A stretch of 64,000 bases of DNA from Nocardia rhamnosiphila NBRC 108938 (GTDB lineage: Bacteria > Actinomycetota > Actinomycetes > Mycobacteriales > Mycobacteriaceae). Location: contig NZ_JOAJ01000004.1 in assembly GCF_000720425.1 (NCBI RefSeq), positions 248,001-312,000 of the forward strand, in the 5' to 3' direction. This document shows, piece by piece, positions 18,460 through 26,777 of the stretch; the first letter of the stretch is position 1, and each line of letters starts with the position of its first letter. Made by a program: the position numbers and the translations under genes. The notes beneath the pieces were generated by a model, which worked only from the letters and a program-made list of their open reading frames with translations, did not search any database and had not been told where the DNA came from.

Positions 18460-19263
18460 ATGATCCGCACCCTGCGTGCCACCGCCCTCGCCGTCGAAGC
18501 TCTCGCGATCGCCTGCTACCTCTGGCACGGATTGACCTACGAACCCACCAGCGTCTACGAACCGGCCGCCATGGCCTGGCTCAACGGCTTCCTGGCCCTG
18601 CCGATCATCGCGTCCACCCTCGTCGTCATGGTCTTCGCATTCACCGGCTCGGGCATCATCAGCGCGCTCACCGGCCGTAACACCGGCGAATTCCGCGACG
18701 CCCCGCTGGGTCTGGGCACCGTGCGATCGTTCGCCCCCACCGGGGACACCCTGAACGACCAGCCGCAGATCCGGATCGAGTTCGGTGTCGAGGGCGCGCA
18801 GGGCGAACGTTTCGACGCCACGGCGAAAACGGTCGTTCCGCTCACCGAACTCGCGCTGCTGGCCCCCGGTGTGGTGCTGCCCGTCCGCTACCGGCCGGAC
18901 CGGCCCGGCATCGTCGAGCTGGATCTGTCCGGCGACAGCGCCGCGGCGCAGCGGGTGATGAACGACTCCATGATCCGCAAGGGGTTCACCACCCGGGCGA
19001 AGGTCGATATCGCCGCTCGCGGTATCGCCGCGCAGGCAGTGGTCCAGTCGCTCACCGTCCCGGGCGAGATCCGCGACGGATACTCCAAAGTCGCGGTGGG
19101 GCTGGTGGTCACCCGACCTGACGGCAGCACATTCGCCACCTGCTCCGAGAAGTTCCTGCCGCCGACCGCGATCGGGAACGTGCAGGTGGGCCGGATCGTC
19201 ACGGCGCACTATCTGCCCGAGAACGAGAAGGAGGTCGTGCTGTCGATCCCGGTCAACGCGTGA
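18460..19263 (+). CDS. Membrane protein with two N-terminal helices and a duplicated extracytoplasmic domain
   Basis: A 267-residue protein. Hydrophobic segments lie at about residues 8-24 and 42-68. The rest contains two similar beta-rich units: one ending LAPGVVLPVRYRPDRPGIVELD and the second ending VQVGRIVTAHYLPENEKEVVLS, each about 75 residues, which looks like an internal duplication. No catalytic motif was recognised. The ATG at 18460 has CAGGAGAG upstream. It lies 108 bases after the lipoprotein gene on the same strand. Confidence 0.75.
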   Translation: MIRTLRATALAVEALAIACYLWHGLTYEPTSVYEPAAMAWLNGFLALPIIASTLVVMVFAFTGSGIISALTGRNTGEFRDAPLGLGTVRSFAPTGDTLNDQPQIRIEFGVEGAQGERFDATAKTVVPLTELALLAPGVVLPVRYRPDRPGIVELDLSGDSAAAQRVMNDSMIRKGFTTRAKVDIAARGIAAQAVVQSLTVPGEIRDGYSKVAVGLVVTRPDGSTFATCSEKFLPPTAIGNVQVGRIVTAHYLPENEKEVVLSIPVNA

Positions 19264-19323
19264 ACCGCGGACCCGGTGAGCCCGTTCCCCGCTCGGGGGC
19301 GGGTTCACCGGCGTGCGCACCGA

Positions 19324-20496
19324 TCAGAGCGCGGCGACCGCGGCCACGAACCGGTCCAGTTCGTCACGGCTCACGAAGCAGTGCGGCGAGGCGCGCACCA
19401 CTGAATCCAGACCGCGGGCCGACATATCGAGCAGCGTGGACGCGCGATGACTGACCGTCACTGTGATGTCTTTGCCCAGCAGTCGATCCCGGACCTCCAC
19501 CGGCGCCGCTGCGGCCACCGTGAACGAGACGATGCCGCTGTGCTCCACCCCCAGATCGCGCACCGTCACCCCGGGCAGGTCACCGAGCGCGCCGCGCAGG
19601 TACTCGGCGCGTTCGGCGACGGCAGCGTACACCTCCTCCGGACCGAGTTCGAGCAGGTAGCGCACCGCCGCACCGAGCCCGAGCCGGGCCGCGACATCGT
19701 GCTCCCAGAACTCGAAACGGGACGCGTCCGGAGCCATTTCATACTCCTGCGGACCGGTCCACCGGGCGCTGTGCAGATCGAGCCGGCCCGGTTCCAGCGC
19801 CGCCGCCAACTCGGGCCGCAGGTAGAGGAACCCGGTACCCCGGGGTCCGCGCAACCATTTGCGTCCGGTGGCCGACAGAGCGTCCACTCCCAGTTCGGCG
19901 ACATCCAGCGGCAGCTGACCGGCGGACTGGCAGGCATCGAGCAGGACGAACGCGCCCGCCTCGCGGGCGATCCGCGCCGCAGCGGCCACCGGGTTCACCA
20001 GTCCGCCGTTGGTGGGCACGTGCAACAGCGAGACCAGCCGCACCCGGTCGTCCATCATGGCGGCCAGTGCGTCGAGATCGATCCGGCCCACTTCGTCGCT
20101 GGGGATCTGTTCCACCCGGGCGCCGGTGGCCCGCGCGCGTTGCAGGGCGGCGATGGCATTACTGGCGTAATCGGCCCCGGAAAGCAGGATCCGGTCGCCG
20201 GGATGTAGCGGAACGGCATAGAAGAAGTCCGACCAGCCGCGGGTGGCGCTGTCGCCGAGAGCGATGGTGTCGGGGGTGGTGTTCAGCAGGGTCGCTATCG
20301 CGTCCTTGACCCCGGCCAGATCGGCGAGGCGTTCGTTCGCGGCCCGGTACCCGCCGATCTCGGCCTCCCGGCGCAGATGGGCGATCACCGTCTCGGTGAC
20401 CACCCGTGGCGGTAGCGAGGACCCCGCGCTGTCCAGGAAAACCGCTCCGGCCCCGACCCCGGGCGTATCGTCACGTACTCGCTGCTCATCGACCAT
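19324..20496 (-). CDS. egtE: Class V aminotransferase-fold PLP enzyme, probable ergothioneine C-S lyase EgtE
   Basis: EgtE cleaves the sulfoxide made by EgtB after EgtC trimming, giving ergothioneine, using pyridoxal phosphate. The 390-residue protein has a class V fold with the Schiff-base Lys in DALSATGRKWLRGPRGTGF and the PLP-binding Asp in VLLDACQSAGQLP. It is divergent from egtABCD, separated by 214 bp, not downstream of egtD as in mycobacteria. Cysteine desulfurases have a similar fold, but the context makes EgtE the better call. Confidence 0.83.
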   Translation of the reverse strand: MVDEQRVRDDTPGVGAGAVFLDSAGSSLPPRVVTETVIAHLRREAEIGGYRAANERLADLAGVKDAIATLLNTTPDTIALGDSATRGWSDFFYAVPLHPGDRILLSGADYASNAIAALQRARATGARVEQIPSDEVGRIDLDALAAMMDDRVRLVSLLHVPTNGGLVNPVAAAARIAREAGAFVLLDACQSAGQLPLDVAELGVDALSATGRKWLRGPRGTGFLYLRPELAAALEPGRLDLHSARWTGPQEYEMAPDASRFEFWEHDVAARLGLGAAVRYLLELGPEEVYAAVAERAEYLRGALGDLPGVTVRDLGVEHSGIVSFTVAAAAPVEVRDRLLGKDITVTVSHRASTLLDMSARGLDSVVRASPHCFVSRDELDRFVAAVAAL

Positions 20497-20710
20497 GCAC
20501 CCGAGCCTATGCCGGATTCGTGACCCCTTCGCGGCGCAAACGTGTCCGCCCCCGTCGCTACTCTGGATTCCACGCGAGGCCCGACCGGCCCTCCGGCCCG
20601 ACCGGTGCCCCGCCGTCGATCGAAGACGAACCGACAATCGAACACCTGATCGGGCAGCACCCGCACCGAACACGAGATACGAAGCAGCGAGAAGCCGCAC
20701 GGAGGTTGGT

Positions 20711-22096
20711 ATGGCGGTCACGCTCGAACATCCGGAATCGACCAGCGACCTACCAGCGCACCCGGCCCTGTCCAGCCGCGCGGCGGCGGAAGCCTTTCTC
20801 GGGGGCGTCTGTTTCAAAGTGGGCCCACCCGGGCTCATCGGCGCCGAACTCGAATGGTTCACCGTCTGCCGTACCGGTCGTACGGCACGCCGCGGCGCAC
20901 GACGGCCGGCCCCGGAGGAGACCCACCATCTGTTGACCGGGCCCCGGCCCACGACCGAACTACTGGCCCAGGCTTTGGGCCCCTACGCACCCCGCGCCAT
21001 CGCGCCCGATTCCCCCGCCCTCCCGTTGCCCGGCGGCAGCCGGGTCACCGTCGAACCGGGTGGGCAGATCGAACTCTCCAGCATCGCCGTCCCCGACGCC
21101 GCCGATCTCTGTGCCCGGCTCCGCGCCGACGAGCAGCGGCTGCGCGAACTCCTCGGCACCCGATCCATCCGGATGGTCGCCGCCGCCGCCGATCCGGCCC
21201 GTACCCCGCGATGTCGGCTGGGGTTACCGCGGTACCGGGCGATGGAGCACTATTTCACCCGCATCGGCCCCTACGGGCGGCTGATGATGAGCAATACGGC
21301 GGCAGCCCAGGTCAGCGTCGATATCGGCGCCGACCACGCCGACCTCACCGCCCGCTGGACCGCCCTGCACGCCGTCGGTCCCGCCTTGATCGCCGCTTTC
21401 GCGTGCTCGCCGGTGCTGCGCGGGGCGCCCACCGGCGAGTGGGCCTCCCAGCGCATGCGCACCTGGCTGCACCTGGATCCGGCCCGCGCCTGCCCGCCGG
21501 TCGCCGACTGGCCCGATCCGGTCACCGGCTACGCGCGCTGGGCGCTGGACGCCCCGCTGCTGTGTGTCCGCCGGTCGGCGCCGGCCGAACGGGTCGCCTG
21601 GGCGGCGCCGCCGGATGTGACCTTCGCCGACTGGTTATCCGGCGCCGTGGACGAGGTGATCGGCCGCCGCCCCGATATCGGCGACCTCGAATACCACCTG
21701 ACCACGCTGTTCCCACCGGTCCGTCCCGCCGGATACTTCGAGGTCCGCTATCTCGACGCGCAGCCCGGTGACGGCTGGACGGTCCCGATCACCGTCGTCG
21801 ACGCCCTGCTGTCCGGCCCGGCCGCGGTCGCGGACGCGACGGCCGCGGCGGGCGCCACGGCCGGACGCTGGCACGACGCCGCCCGGCACGGCCTCGCCGA
21901 GCCGGAGCTGCGGGCGGCGGCCGTCGCCGTCCTGGAGGCCGCCGCCGCCCACAGCACCCGTCCGGAGCCCCGGCTGTATGCGGCGATCCGCCGGTGTGCC
22001 GCCGGGCGGCCACCACAGGACGAGACCGGTCATGGCGTACCGGCGCATTCCACCGAGTCCACCGATCCCCCGTCGACGAGCGGAGCAGCACCGTGA
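20711..22096 (+). CDS. egtA: Ergothioneine gamma-glutamyl-cysteine ligase EgtA
   Basis: EgtA joins glutamate and cysteine to give gamma-glutamylcysteine, the sulfur donor for EgtB. The 461-residue protein has GLIGAELEWFTV (ATP-grasp-like glutamate-cysteine ligase start), VEPGGQIELSS and YFTRIGPYGRLMMSNTAAAQ, motifs of actinobacterial GCS2-type ligases. The C-terminus after about residue 430 is low-complexity. The ATG at 20711 has GGAGG upstream. It overlaps egtB by four bases and starts the egtABCD operon. Confidence 0.94.
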   Translation: MAVTLEHPESTSDLPAHPALSSRAAAEAFLGGVCFKVGPPGLIGAELEWFTVCRTGRTARRGARRPAPEETHHLLTGPRPTTELLAQALGPYAPRAIAPDSPALPLPGGSRVTVEPGGQIELSSIAVPDAADLCARLRADEQRLRELLGTRSIRMVAAAADPARTPRCRLGLPRYRAMEHYFTRIGPYGRLMMSNTAAAQVSVDIGADHADLTARWTALHAVGPALIAAFACSPVLRGAPTGEWASQRMRTWLHLDPARACPPVADWPDPVTGYARWALDAPLLCVRRSAPAERVAWAAPPDVTFADWLSGAVDEVIGRRPDIGDLEYHLTTLFPPVRPAGYFEVRYLDAQPGDGWTVPITVVDALLSGPAAVADATAAAGATAGRWHDAARHGLAEPELRAAAVAVLEAAAAHSTRPEPRLYAAIRRCAAGRPPQDETGHGVPAHSTESTDPPSTSGAAP

Positions 22097-23433
22097 CCCT
22101 CACCCGGCCGAACGCCGACCTCCTCGAGACCGAGCGCCTGCGCGAGCACATCGCGGCCACCCTCATCCGGGCCAGGCGACGGACCGCCACGCTCACCGAC
22201 TGCGTGGACGAAGCCGAATTGCGCGCCCAGCATTCGCCGTTGATGAGCCCACTGGTCTGGGATCTGGCCCATATCGGCAGCCAGGAAGAGTTGTGGCTGG
22301 TCCGCGATGTCGGCGGCCGGGACCCGGTACGCCCCGATATCGATGAACTGTACGACGCGTTCAAGCACGCGCGCCCGAATCGGCCGCAGCTGCCGCTGCT
22401 GGGCCCCGACGAGGCCCGCGGCTATGTCGGCACGGTACGCGACAAGGTATGGGATGTGCTGGATCGCAGCCCGCTCCAGGGCAACCGGCTGGTCGCGGGC
22501 GGTTTCGCGTTCGGGATGATCGCCCAGCACGAACAGCAGCACGACGAGACCATGCTCGCCACGCACCAGCTGCGCACCGGCGCACCGGCCCTGACCGCTC
22601 CCGCCCCGCCCACCGCCCGCACGGTGGTGCGCGGTGAGGTGGTGATCCCGGCCGGTGAGTTCGTGATGGGCACCTCGACCGACCTCTGGGCGCTGGACAA
22701 CGAGCGACCGGCGCATCCGGTGCACGTCCCGGCGTTCGCGATCGACGCGGCCCCCGTCAGCAACGCGCAGTATCTCGCATTCGTCGCCGACGGTGGCTAC
22801 GAGCGGCGGGAGCTGTGGTCCGAGCGCGGCTGGGCGCATCGGCACGAGGCCGGGCTCACGGCGCCGCAGTTCTGGGAACGCGATACCGACGGCCGGTGGT
22901 GGCGGCGGGTGTTCGGGGCGCTGCGGCCGCTGCGCCCGGAGCAGCCGGTGGTGCACGTGTGCTGGTTCGAGGCCGAGGCCTATGCGAACTGGGCCGGTAA
23001 ACGGCTGCCCACCGAGGCGGAGTGGGAGAAGGCGGCCCGCTACGACCCGGATACCGGACGCACCCGCGCCTACCCGTGGGGTGATGCGGAACCGCGTTCC
23101 ACCCACGCCAACCTCGGCCAGCGGCACTTGGAGCCGGCCGATATCGGCGCCTATCCCGCGGGCGCCTCACCCGCCGGGGTACACCAGCTGATCGGCGATG
23201 TCTGGGAGTGGACCTCTTCCGGCTTCCAGCCCTACCCCGGCTTCCACGCCTTCCCGTACCGCGAGTATTCGGAGGTGTTCTTCGGCGGCGATTACCGGGT
23301 GCTGCGCGGCGGCTCCTTCGGTACCGATCCGGTGGCCTGCCGCGGCACCTTCCGCAACTGGGATCATCCGATCCGCCGGCAGATCTTCTCCGGTTTCCGG
23401 CTGGCCCGCACCGTGGGCCCGGAAGAGGCCTGA
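22093..23433 (+). CDS. egtB: Sulfoxide synthase EgtB (non-haem iron)
   Basis: EgtB uses Fe(II) and O2 to link gamma-glutamylcysteine to hercynine as a sulfoxide. The 446-residue protein has a DinB-like N-terminal domain with the iron-binding HX3HXE motif in AQHEQQHDETML, then a formylglycine-generating-enzyme-like domain ending PIRRQIFSGFRLAR. The GTG start shares GTGA with the egtA stop, and its stop overlaps egtC as TGATG. Confidence 0.96.
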   Translation: MTLTRPNADLLETERLREHIAATLIRARRRTATLTDCVDEAELRAQHSPLMSPLVWDLAHIGSQEELWLVRDVGGRDPVRPDIDELYDAFKHARPNRPQLPLLGPDEARGYVGTVRDKVWDVLDRSPLQGNRLVAGGFAFGMIAQHEQQHDETMLATHQLRTGAPALTAPAPPTARTVVRGEVVIPAGEFVMGTSTDLWALDNERPAHPVHVPAFAIDAAPVSNAQYLAFVADGGYERRELWSERGWAHRHEAGLTAPQFWERDTDGRWWRRVFGALRPLRPEQPVVHVCWFEAEAYANWAGKRLPTEAEWEKAARYDPDTGRTRAYPWGDAEPRSTHANLGQRHLEPADIGAYPAGASPAGVHQLIGDVWEWTSSGFQPYPGFHAFPYREYSEVFFGGDYRVLRGGSFGTDPVACRGTFRNWDHPIRRQIFSGFRLARTVGPEEA

Positions 23434-24269
23434 TGTGCCGGCACATCGGCTATGTGGGCACACCGGTGCCGGTGGGCGAAGTGCTCACCCGCGGCCCACA
23501 CTCGCTGCGCACCCAGGCCTGGGCGCCCCGTGAGATGCGCGGCGGCGGCACGATCAACGCCGACGGCTTCGGCGTCGCCTGGTGGGGTCGGGACGCGGCC
23601 TCGGTGACCCGCTACCGCAATGCCGATCCCATATGGACCGATCCCGCGGTGGACGAGGTCCTGCCGCAACTGACCGCGCACGCGGTTCTCGGATCGGTCC
23701 GCTCGGCCACGGTCGGTATGCCGGTGGAGCGCGCGGCGTGCGCGCCGTTCCTCTGGGAGACCTGGGCGTTCAGCCACAACGGGGTGGTGCCGGGGTGGCG
23801 TTCGGTGCTCACCGCGGTTCTGTCCGATCTCGATACGGCCGCGACCCGGGCCGGGATGACCCGCCGCTATGAGACCAGTCATCTCCTCGAAGCCGAGGCG
23901 CTGACCGATTCCGCCGCACTCTGGGTACTGCTGCGCCGGCTGCTCGACCCCGAACCCCCGGCCGGCCTGGCCGAAACTCCCGCCACGGCACTGCGCCTGC
24001 TGGTCACCGGGGTGCTGCACCACGCGCCCGACGCCCGGGTGAACCTGTTGCTCGGCAACGGCACGGCGCTGTGGGCCACGACCTGTTACCACTCGCTGTA
24101 CGCGCTGATCGGCGACGAATTCGCCGTGCTGTCCTCCGAACCCTACGACGACGACGCCCGGTGGCAGCAGCTGCCGGATCGGAGTCTCGTCTGTGCCGAA
24201 CCCGGCGAGCTGAGTGTCGAAACCCTCGACCTCGGCCGCTCCACCGCGACCGAAAGCCTTCCGATATGA
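23433..24269 (+). CDS. egtC: Gamma-glutamyl-hercynylcysteine sulfoxide hydrolase EgtC
   Basis: EgtC removes glutamate from the EgtB product. The 278-residue protein is a class II glutamine amidotransferase-like Ntn hydrolase: it begins MCRHIGYVG with the nucleophile Cys at position 2, and has GGGTINADGFGVAWW and WAFSHNGVVPGW, both usual for the fold. It overlaps egtB by one base and egtD by four (ATGA). Confidence 0.96.
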   Translation: MCRHIGYVGTPVPVGEVLTRGPHSLRTQAWAPREMRGGGTINADGFGVAWWGRDAASVTRYRNADPIWTDPAVDEVLPQLTAHAVLGSVRSATVGMPVERAACAPFLWETWAFSHNGVVPGWRSVLTAVLSDLDTAATRAGMTRRYETSHLLEAEALTDSAALWVLLRRLLDPEPPAGLAETPATALRLLVTGVLHHAPDARVNLLLGNGTALWATTCYHSLYALIGDEFAVLSSEPYDDDARWQQLPDRSLVCAEPGELSVETLDLGRSTATESLPI

Positions 24270-25237
24270 CCCAGCCGATCGTGGAAGTCCATCTCACCGA
24301 TGCCGACCTGACCGAGGCGCTGCGCGCCGACGCGCGGCGCGGCCTCACCGCCAGCCCGAAATGGCTGCCGCCGAAATGGTTCTACGATGCCCGCGGCAGC
24401 GAACTGTTCGAGCAGATCACCGCGCTGCCCGAGTACTATCCCACCCGTACCGAACGCGCTCTGCTGGAATCGGTCGCTCCGGCGATCGCCCGTACCGCGC
24501 AGGCGGAGGTCCTGGTCGAACTGGGGTCGGGGTCGGCGGCCAAGACCCGCATCCTGCTGAACGCCCTCACCTCGGAGGGCCCACTCAAAACCTATGTCCC
24601 ACAGGATGTCTCGGCCACCGCCCTCCGGGCTTCGGCGGACGAGGTGGCCGCGGAGTTTCCCGGCCTGGCGGTCCACGGGGTGGTCAGTGATTTCACCGAC
24701 ACGCTGGGGACGCTGCCGCGCGGCGGACGCCGGATGATCGCGTTCCTCGGCGGAACCATCGGCAATATGGTCCCCGAGGAACGCGCCGAATTCCTCACCG
24801 GTATTCACGATGTCCTCGAACCGGGCGAACAACTGCTGCTGGGCGCGGGCCTGGTGGTGGATCCGGAAATCATGGTCCCCGCCTACGACGACGCCGCCGG
24901 CATCACGGCGGAATTCAACCGCAATGTGCTGCGGGTCCTCAATTCCCGGCTGCGCGCCGATTTCGACCCGGAGGCCTTCCGCCATATCGCGCACTGGGAT
25001 ACCGGCAACGAATGGATCGAAATGCGGCTGGAAGCCACCCGCGAAATGGAGGTCACGGTCGCCGATCTCGGTTTCACCGCGCGTTTCGGCCGGGGCGAGC
25101 AGATACGCACCGAGATCTCCGCGAAGTTCCGGCTGCCCGCACTCGACGGCGAACTGCGCAGCGCCGGTTTCGCCACCGAACACGCATGGACCGATCCGGA
25201 CAACCGCTTCGCCCTCGTTCTCGCGGCCCGGGTCTGA
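24266..25237 (+). CDS. egtD: Histidine N-alpha-methyltransferase EgtD
   Basis: EgtD trimethylates histidine with S-adenosylmethionine to make hercynine, the first step of ergothioneine synthesis. The 323-residue protein has PKWLPPKWFYDARGSELFE at the start, the SAM-binding LVELGSGSAAKTRILL, and FLGGTIGNM, all typical of EgtD. It ends the egtABCD unit. A GC-rich inverted repeat overlaps its stop codon (about 25223-25248) and could end transcription. Confidence 0.97.
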   Translation: MTQPIVEVHLTDADLTEALRADARRGLTASPKWLPPKWFYDARGSELFEQITALPEYYPTRTERALLESVAPAIARTAQAEVLVELGSGSAAKTRILLNALTSEGPLKTYVPQDVSATALRASADEVAAEFPGLAVHGVVSDFTDTLGTLPRGGRRMIAFLGGTIGNMVPEERAEFLTGIHDVLEPGEQLLLGAGLVVDPEIMVPAYDDAAGITAEFNRNVLRVLNSRLRADFDPEAFRHIAHWDTGNEWIEMRLEATREMEVTVADLGFTARFGRGEQIRTEISAKFRLPALDGELRSAGFATEHAWTDPDNRFALVLAARV

Positions 25238-25297
25238 GCCGGGGCCGCCGGATCGAATGGTCGATATTCGCGGCCAGGGCAGGTGGGGCCGGAAAAC

Positions 25298-25873
25298 TCA
25301 GTGCAGTCGGTTCTGCGCGGCTTCCAGCCCCACCCGCAGCAGCAGTTCCACGGCGTCGGCGGCCTGCTCCACCACGATCGGGAGTTCTTTGCGCTCGACC
25401 GACGAAAAGGGCTTCAGCACGTAATCGGCCGGGTCCTGCCGACCTGGCGGTCGCCCGATACCGATACGGGCCCGCAGATATTCCTTGCTGGTGAGGGCCC
25501 CCGACACCGACCGCAGGCCGTTGTGCCCGCCCTCACCGCCGCCACGTTTGAGCCGGATCTCACCGAACGGGATATCCAGCTCGTCGTGGATCACCACGAC
25601 CTCGGTGGGCGGGACCGAGAAGAACCGGGCCAGCGCCGCCACCGGCCGACCGGACAGGTTCATGTACGACCGCGGTTTCGCGATCAGCACCTGCCGTCCG
25701 TCCAAACGGGCCTGCAGCAGATCGGCGCCCGACTTCTTGTGGGCGGTGAACCGGCCGCCGACCCGCTGCGCGAGCGAGTCGGCGACCAGGAAGCCCACAT
25801 TGTGCCGGGTGCGCTCATAGGCAGGACCCGGATTACCCAGGCCGACGACGAGCGCCGGCGCGGTATCGGCCAT
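25298..25873 (-). CDS. pth: Peptidyl-tRNA hydrolase
   Basis: Pth frees tRNA from peptidyl-tRNA that drops off ribosomes. The 191-residue protein has the motif [20 protein letters not shown] with the catalytic His in TRHN, then RSYMNLSG and [11 protein letters not shown]. It lies 18 bases downstream of rplY, the same pair as in mycobacteria. The pair is on the strand opposite to glmU-prs here. Confidence 0.97.
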   Translation of the reverse strand: MADTAPALVVGLGNPGPAYERTRHNVGFLVADSLAQRVGGRFTAHKKSGADLLQARLDGRQVLIAKPRSYMNLSGRPVAALARFFSVPPTEVVVIHDELDIPFGEIRLKRGGGEGGHNGLRSVSGALTSKEYLRARIGIGRPPGRQDPADYVLKPFSSVERKELPIVVEQAADAVELLLRVGLEAAQNRLH

Positions 25874-25891
25874 CGAGAGGAGGCCGGTTCT

Positions 25892-26488
25892 TTATTCGGC
25901 GCTCTCGCCCTCGGCGGCCTCGGTGCCGGCCTCGGGCTCGGCGGTACGGGGCTCGACGATGTTCACGATGAGAGCCTCGGGGTCACCGGCCAGAGTGACG
26001 CCCTTGGGCAGCTCGATGGCGCCCGCGGTGATCTGGGTGCCGACCTCGGCGCCGGCGATGGAGACCTCGATCGACTCGGGAATGTTGAGGGCATCGGCCG
26101 ATACCGAGATGGTGGTGGCCTCCTGGGTGACCAGGGTGCCGGGGCCGGCCTCACCGGTGAGGGTGACCGGGACATCGGCGGTGACCGCTTCGCCCCGCTG
26201 CACGATCAGCAGGTCGGCGTGCTCGATGTAGCGGTGGATGGGGTGCACCACGACCGACTTGGTCAGCGCGAGCTGCTTCTTACCCTCGATGTTCAGGTTC
26301 AGCACCGCGTTGGTGCCGTGCTGACGCAGGATGGCCGCGAACGACAGCGCGTCCAACGACAGATGCTGGGGGTCCGACTGGTGCCCGTACAGCACGGCCG
26401 GCACGTTGCCCGCCCGGCGGGTGCGGCGCGCGGCGCCCTTGCCGAACTCGGTGCGGATCTGCGCTTCGAGAAGGTTGACGTCGGACAT
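25892..26488 (-). CDS. rplY: 50S ribosomal protein L25 (CTC family, long form)
   Basis: L25 binds 5S rRNA. The 198-residue protein has an N-terminal 5S-binding domain ([26 protein letters not shown]) and a second CTC-type domain, then an acidic Glu/Ala tail ([10 protein letters not shown]). AGGAG stands upstream of the ATG. It leads the rplY-pth unit. Confidence 0.97.
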   Translation of the reverse strand: MSDVNLLEAQIRTEFGKGAARRTRRAGNVPAVLYGHQSDPQHLSLDALSFAAILRQHGTNAVLNLNIEGKKQLALTKSVVVHPIHRYIEHADLLIVQRGEAVTADVPVTLTGEAGPGTLVTQEATTISVSADALNIPESIEVSIAGAEVGTQITAGAIELPKGVTLAGDPEALIVNIVEPRTAEPEAGTEAAEGESAE

Positions 26489-26777
26489 GACTGGATAACT
26501 CCTACGGCTCTACCGGGCTGGTGGGCGGTGCCAGGGTAATCGCGCCCCTGGTCGGTTGGTCTGCTCGTCAGGCGAAGACCGATCGGAGGCGGCCGGAAGC
26601 CGCGCCGCGTCGATCACGGTGCCGCAGAAATGCGAACCCTCGCCGAGACAACCCGAATACTGTAACTCAGTCCCCGTATAACTCCTGAATCGGGTAGTGG
26701 GGCGGCACGTCGACGCCTGGTCAGCACCGTCACGTAGCCTGGACAGGTTGTCCCGATCGTTCGAAAGGTTGTTTCCG

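Noticed and set aside
17650..19320. A 556-codon minus-strand frame
   Set aside because: Antisense to the lipoprotein and membrane protein genes, which have a signal peptide, lipobox and ribosome binding sites.
25223..25248. Terminator after egtD
   Set aside because: The inverted repeat overlaps the stop codon and has a bulge; not strong enough to list as a separate feature.
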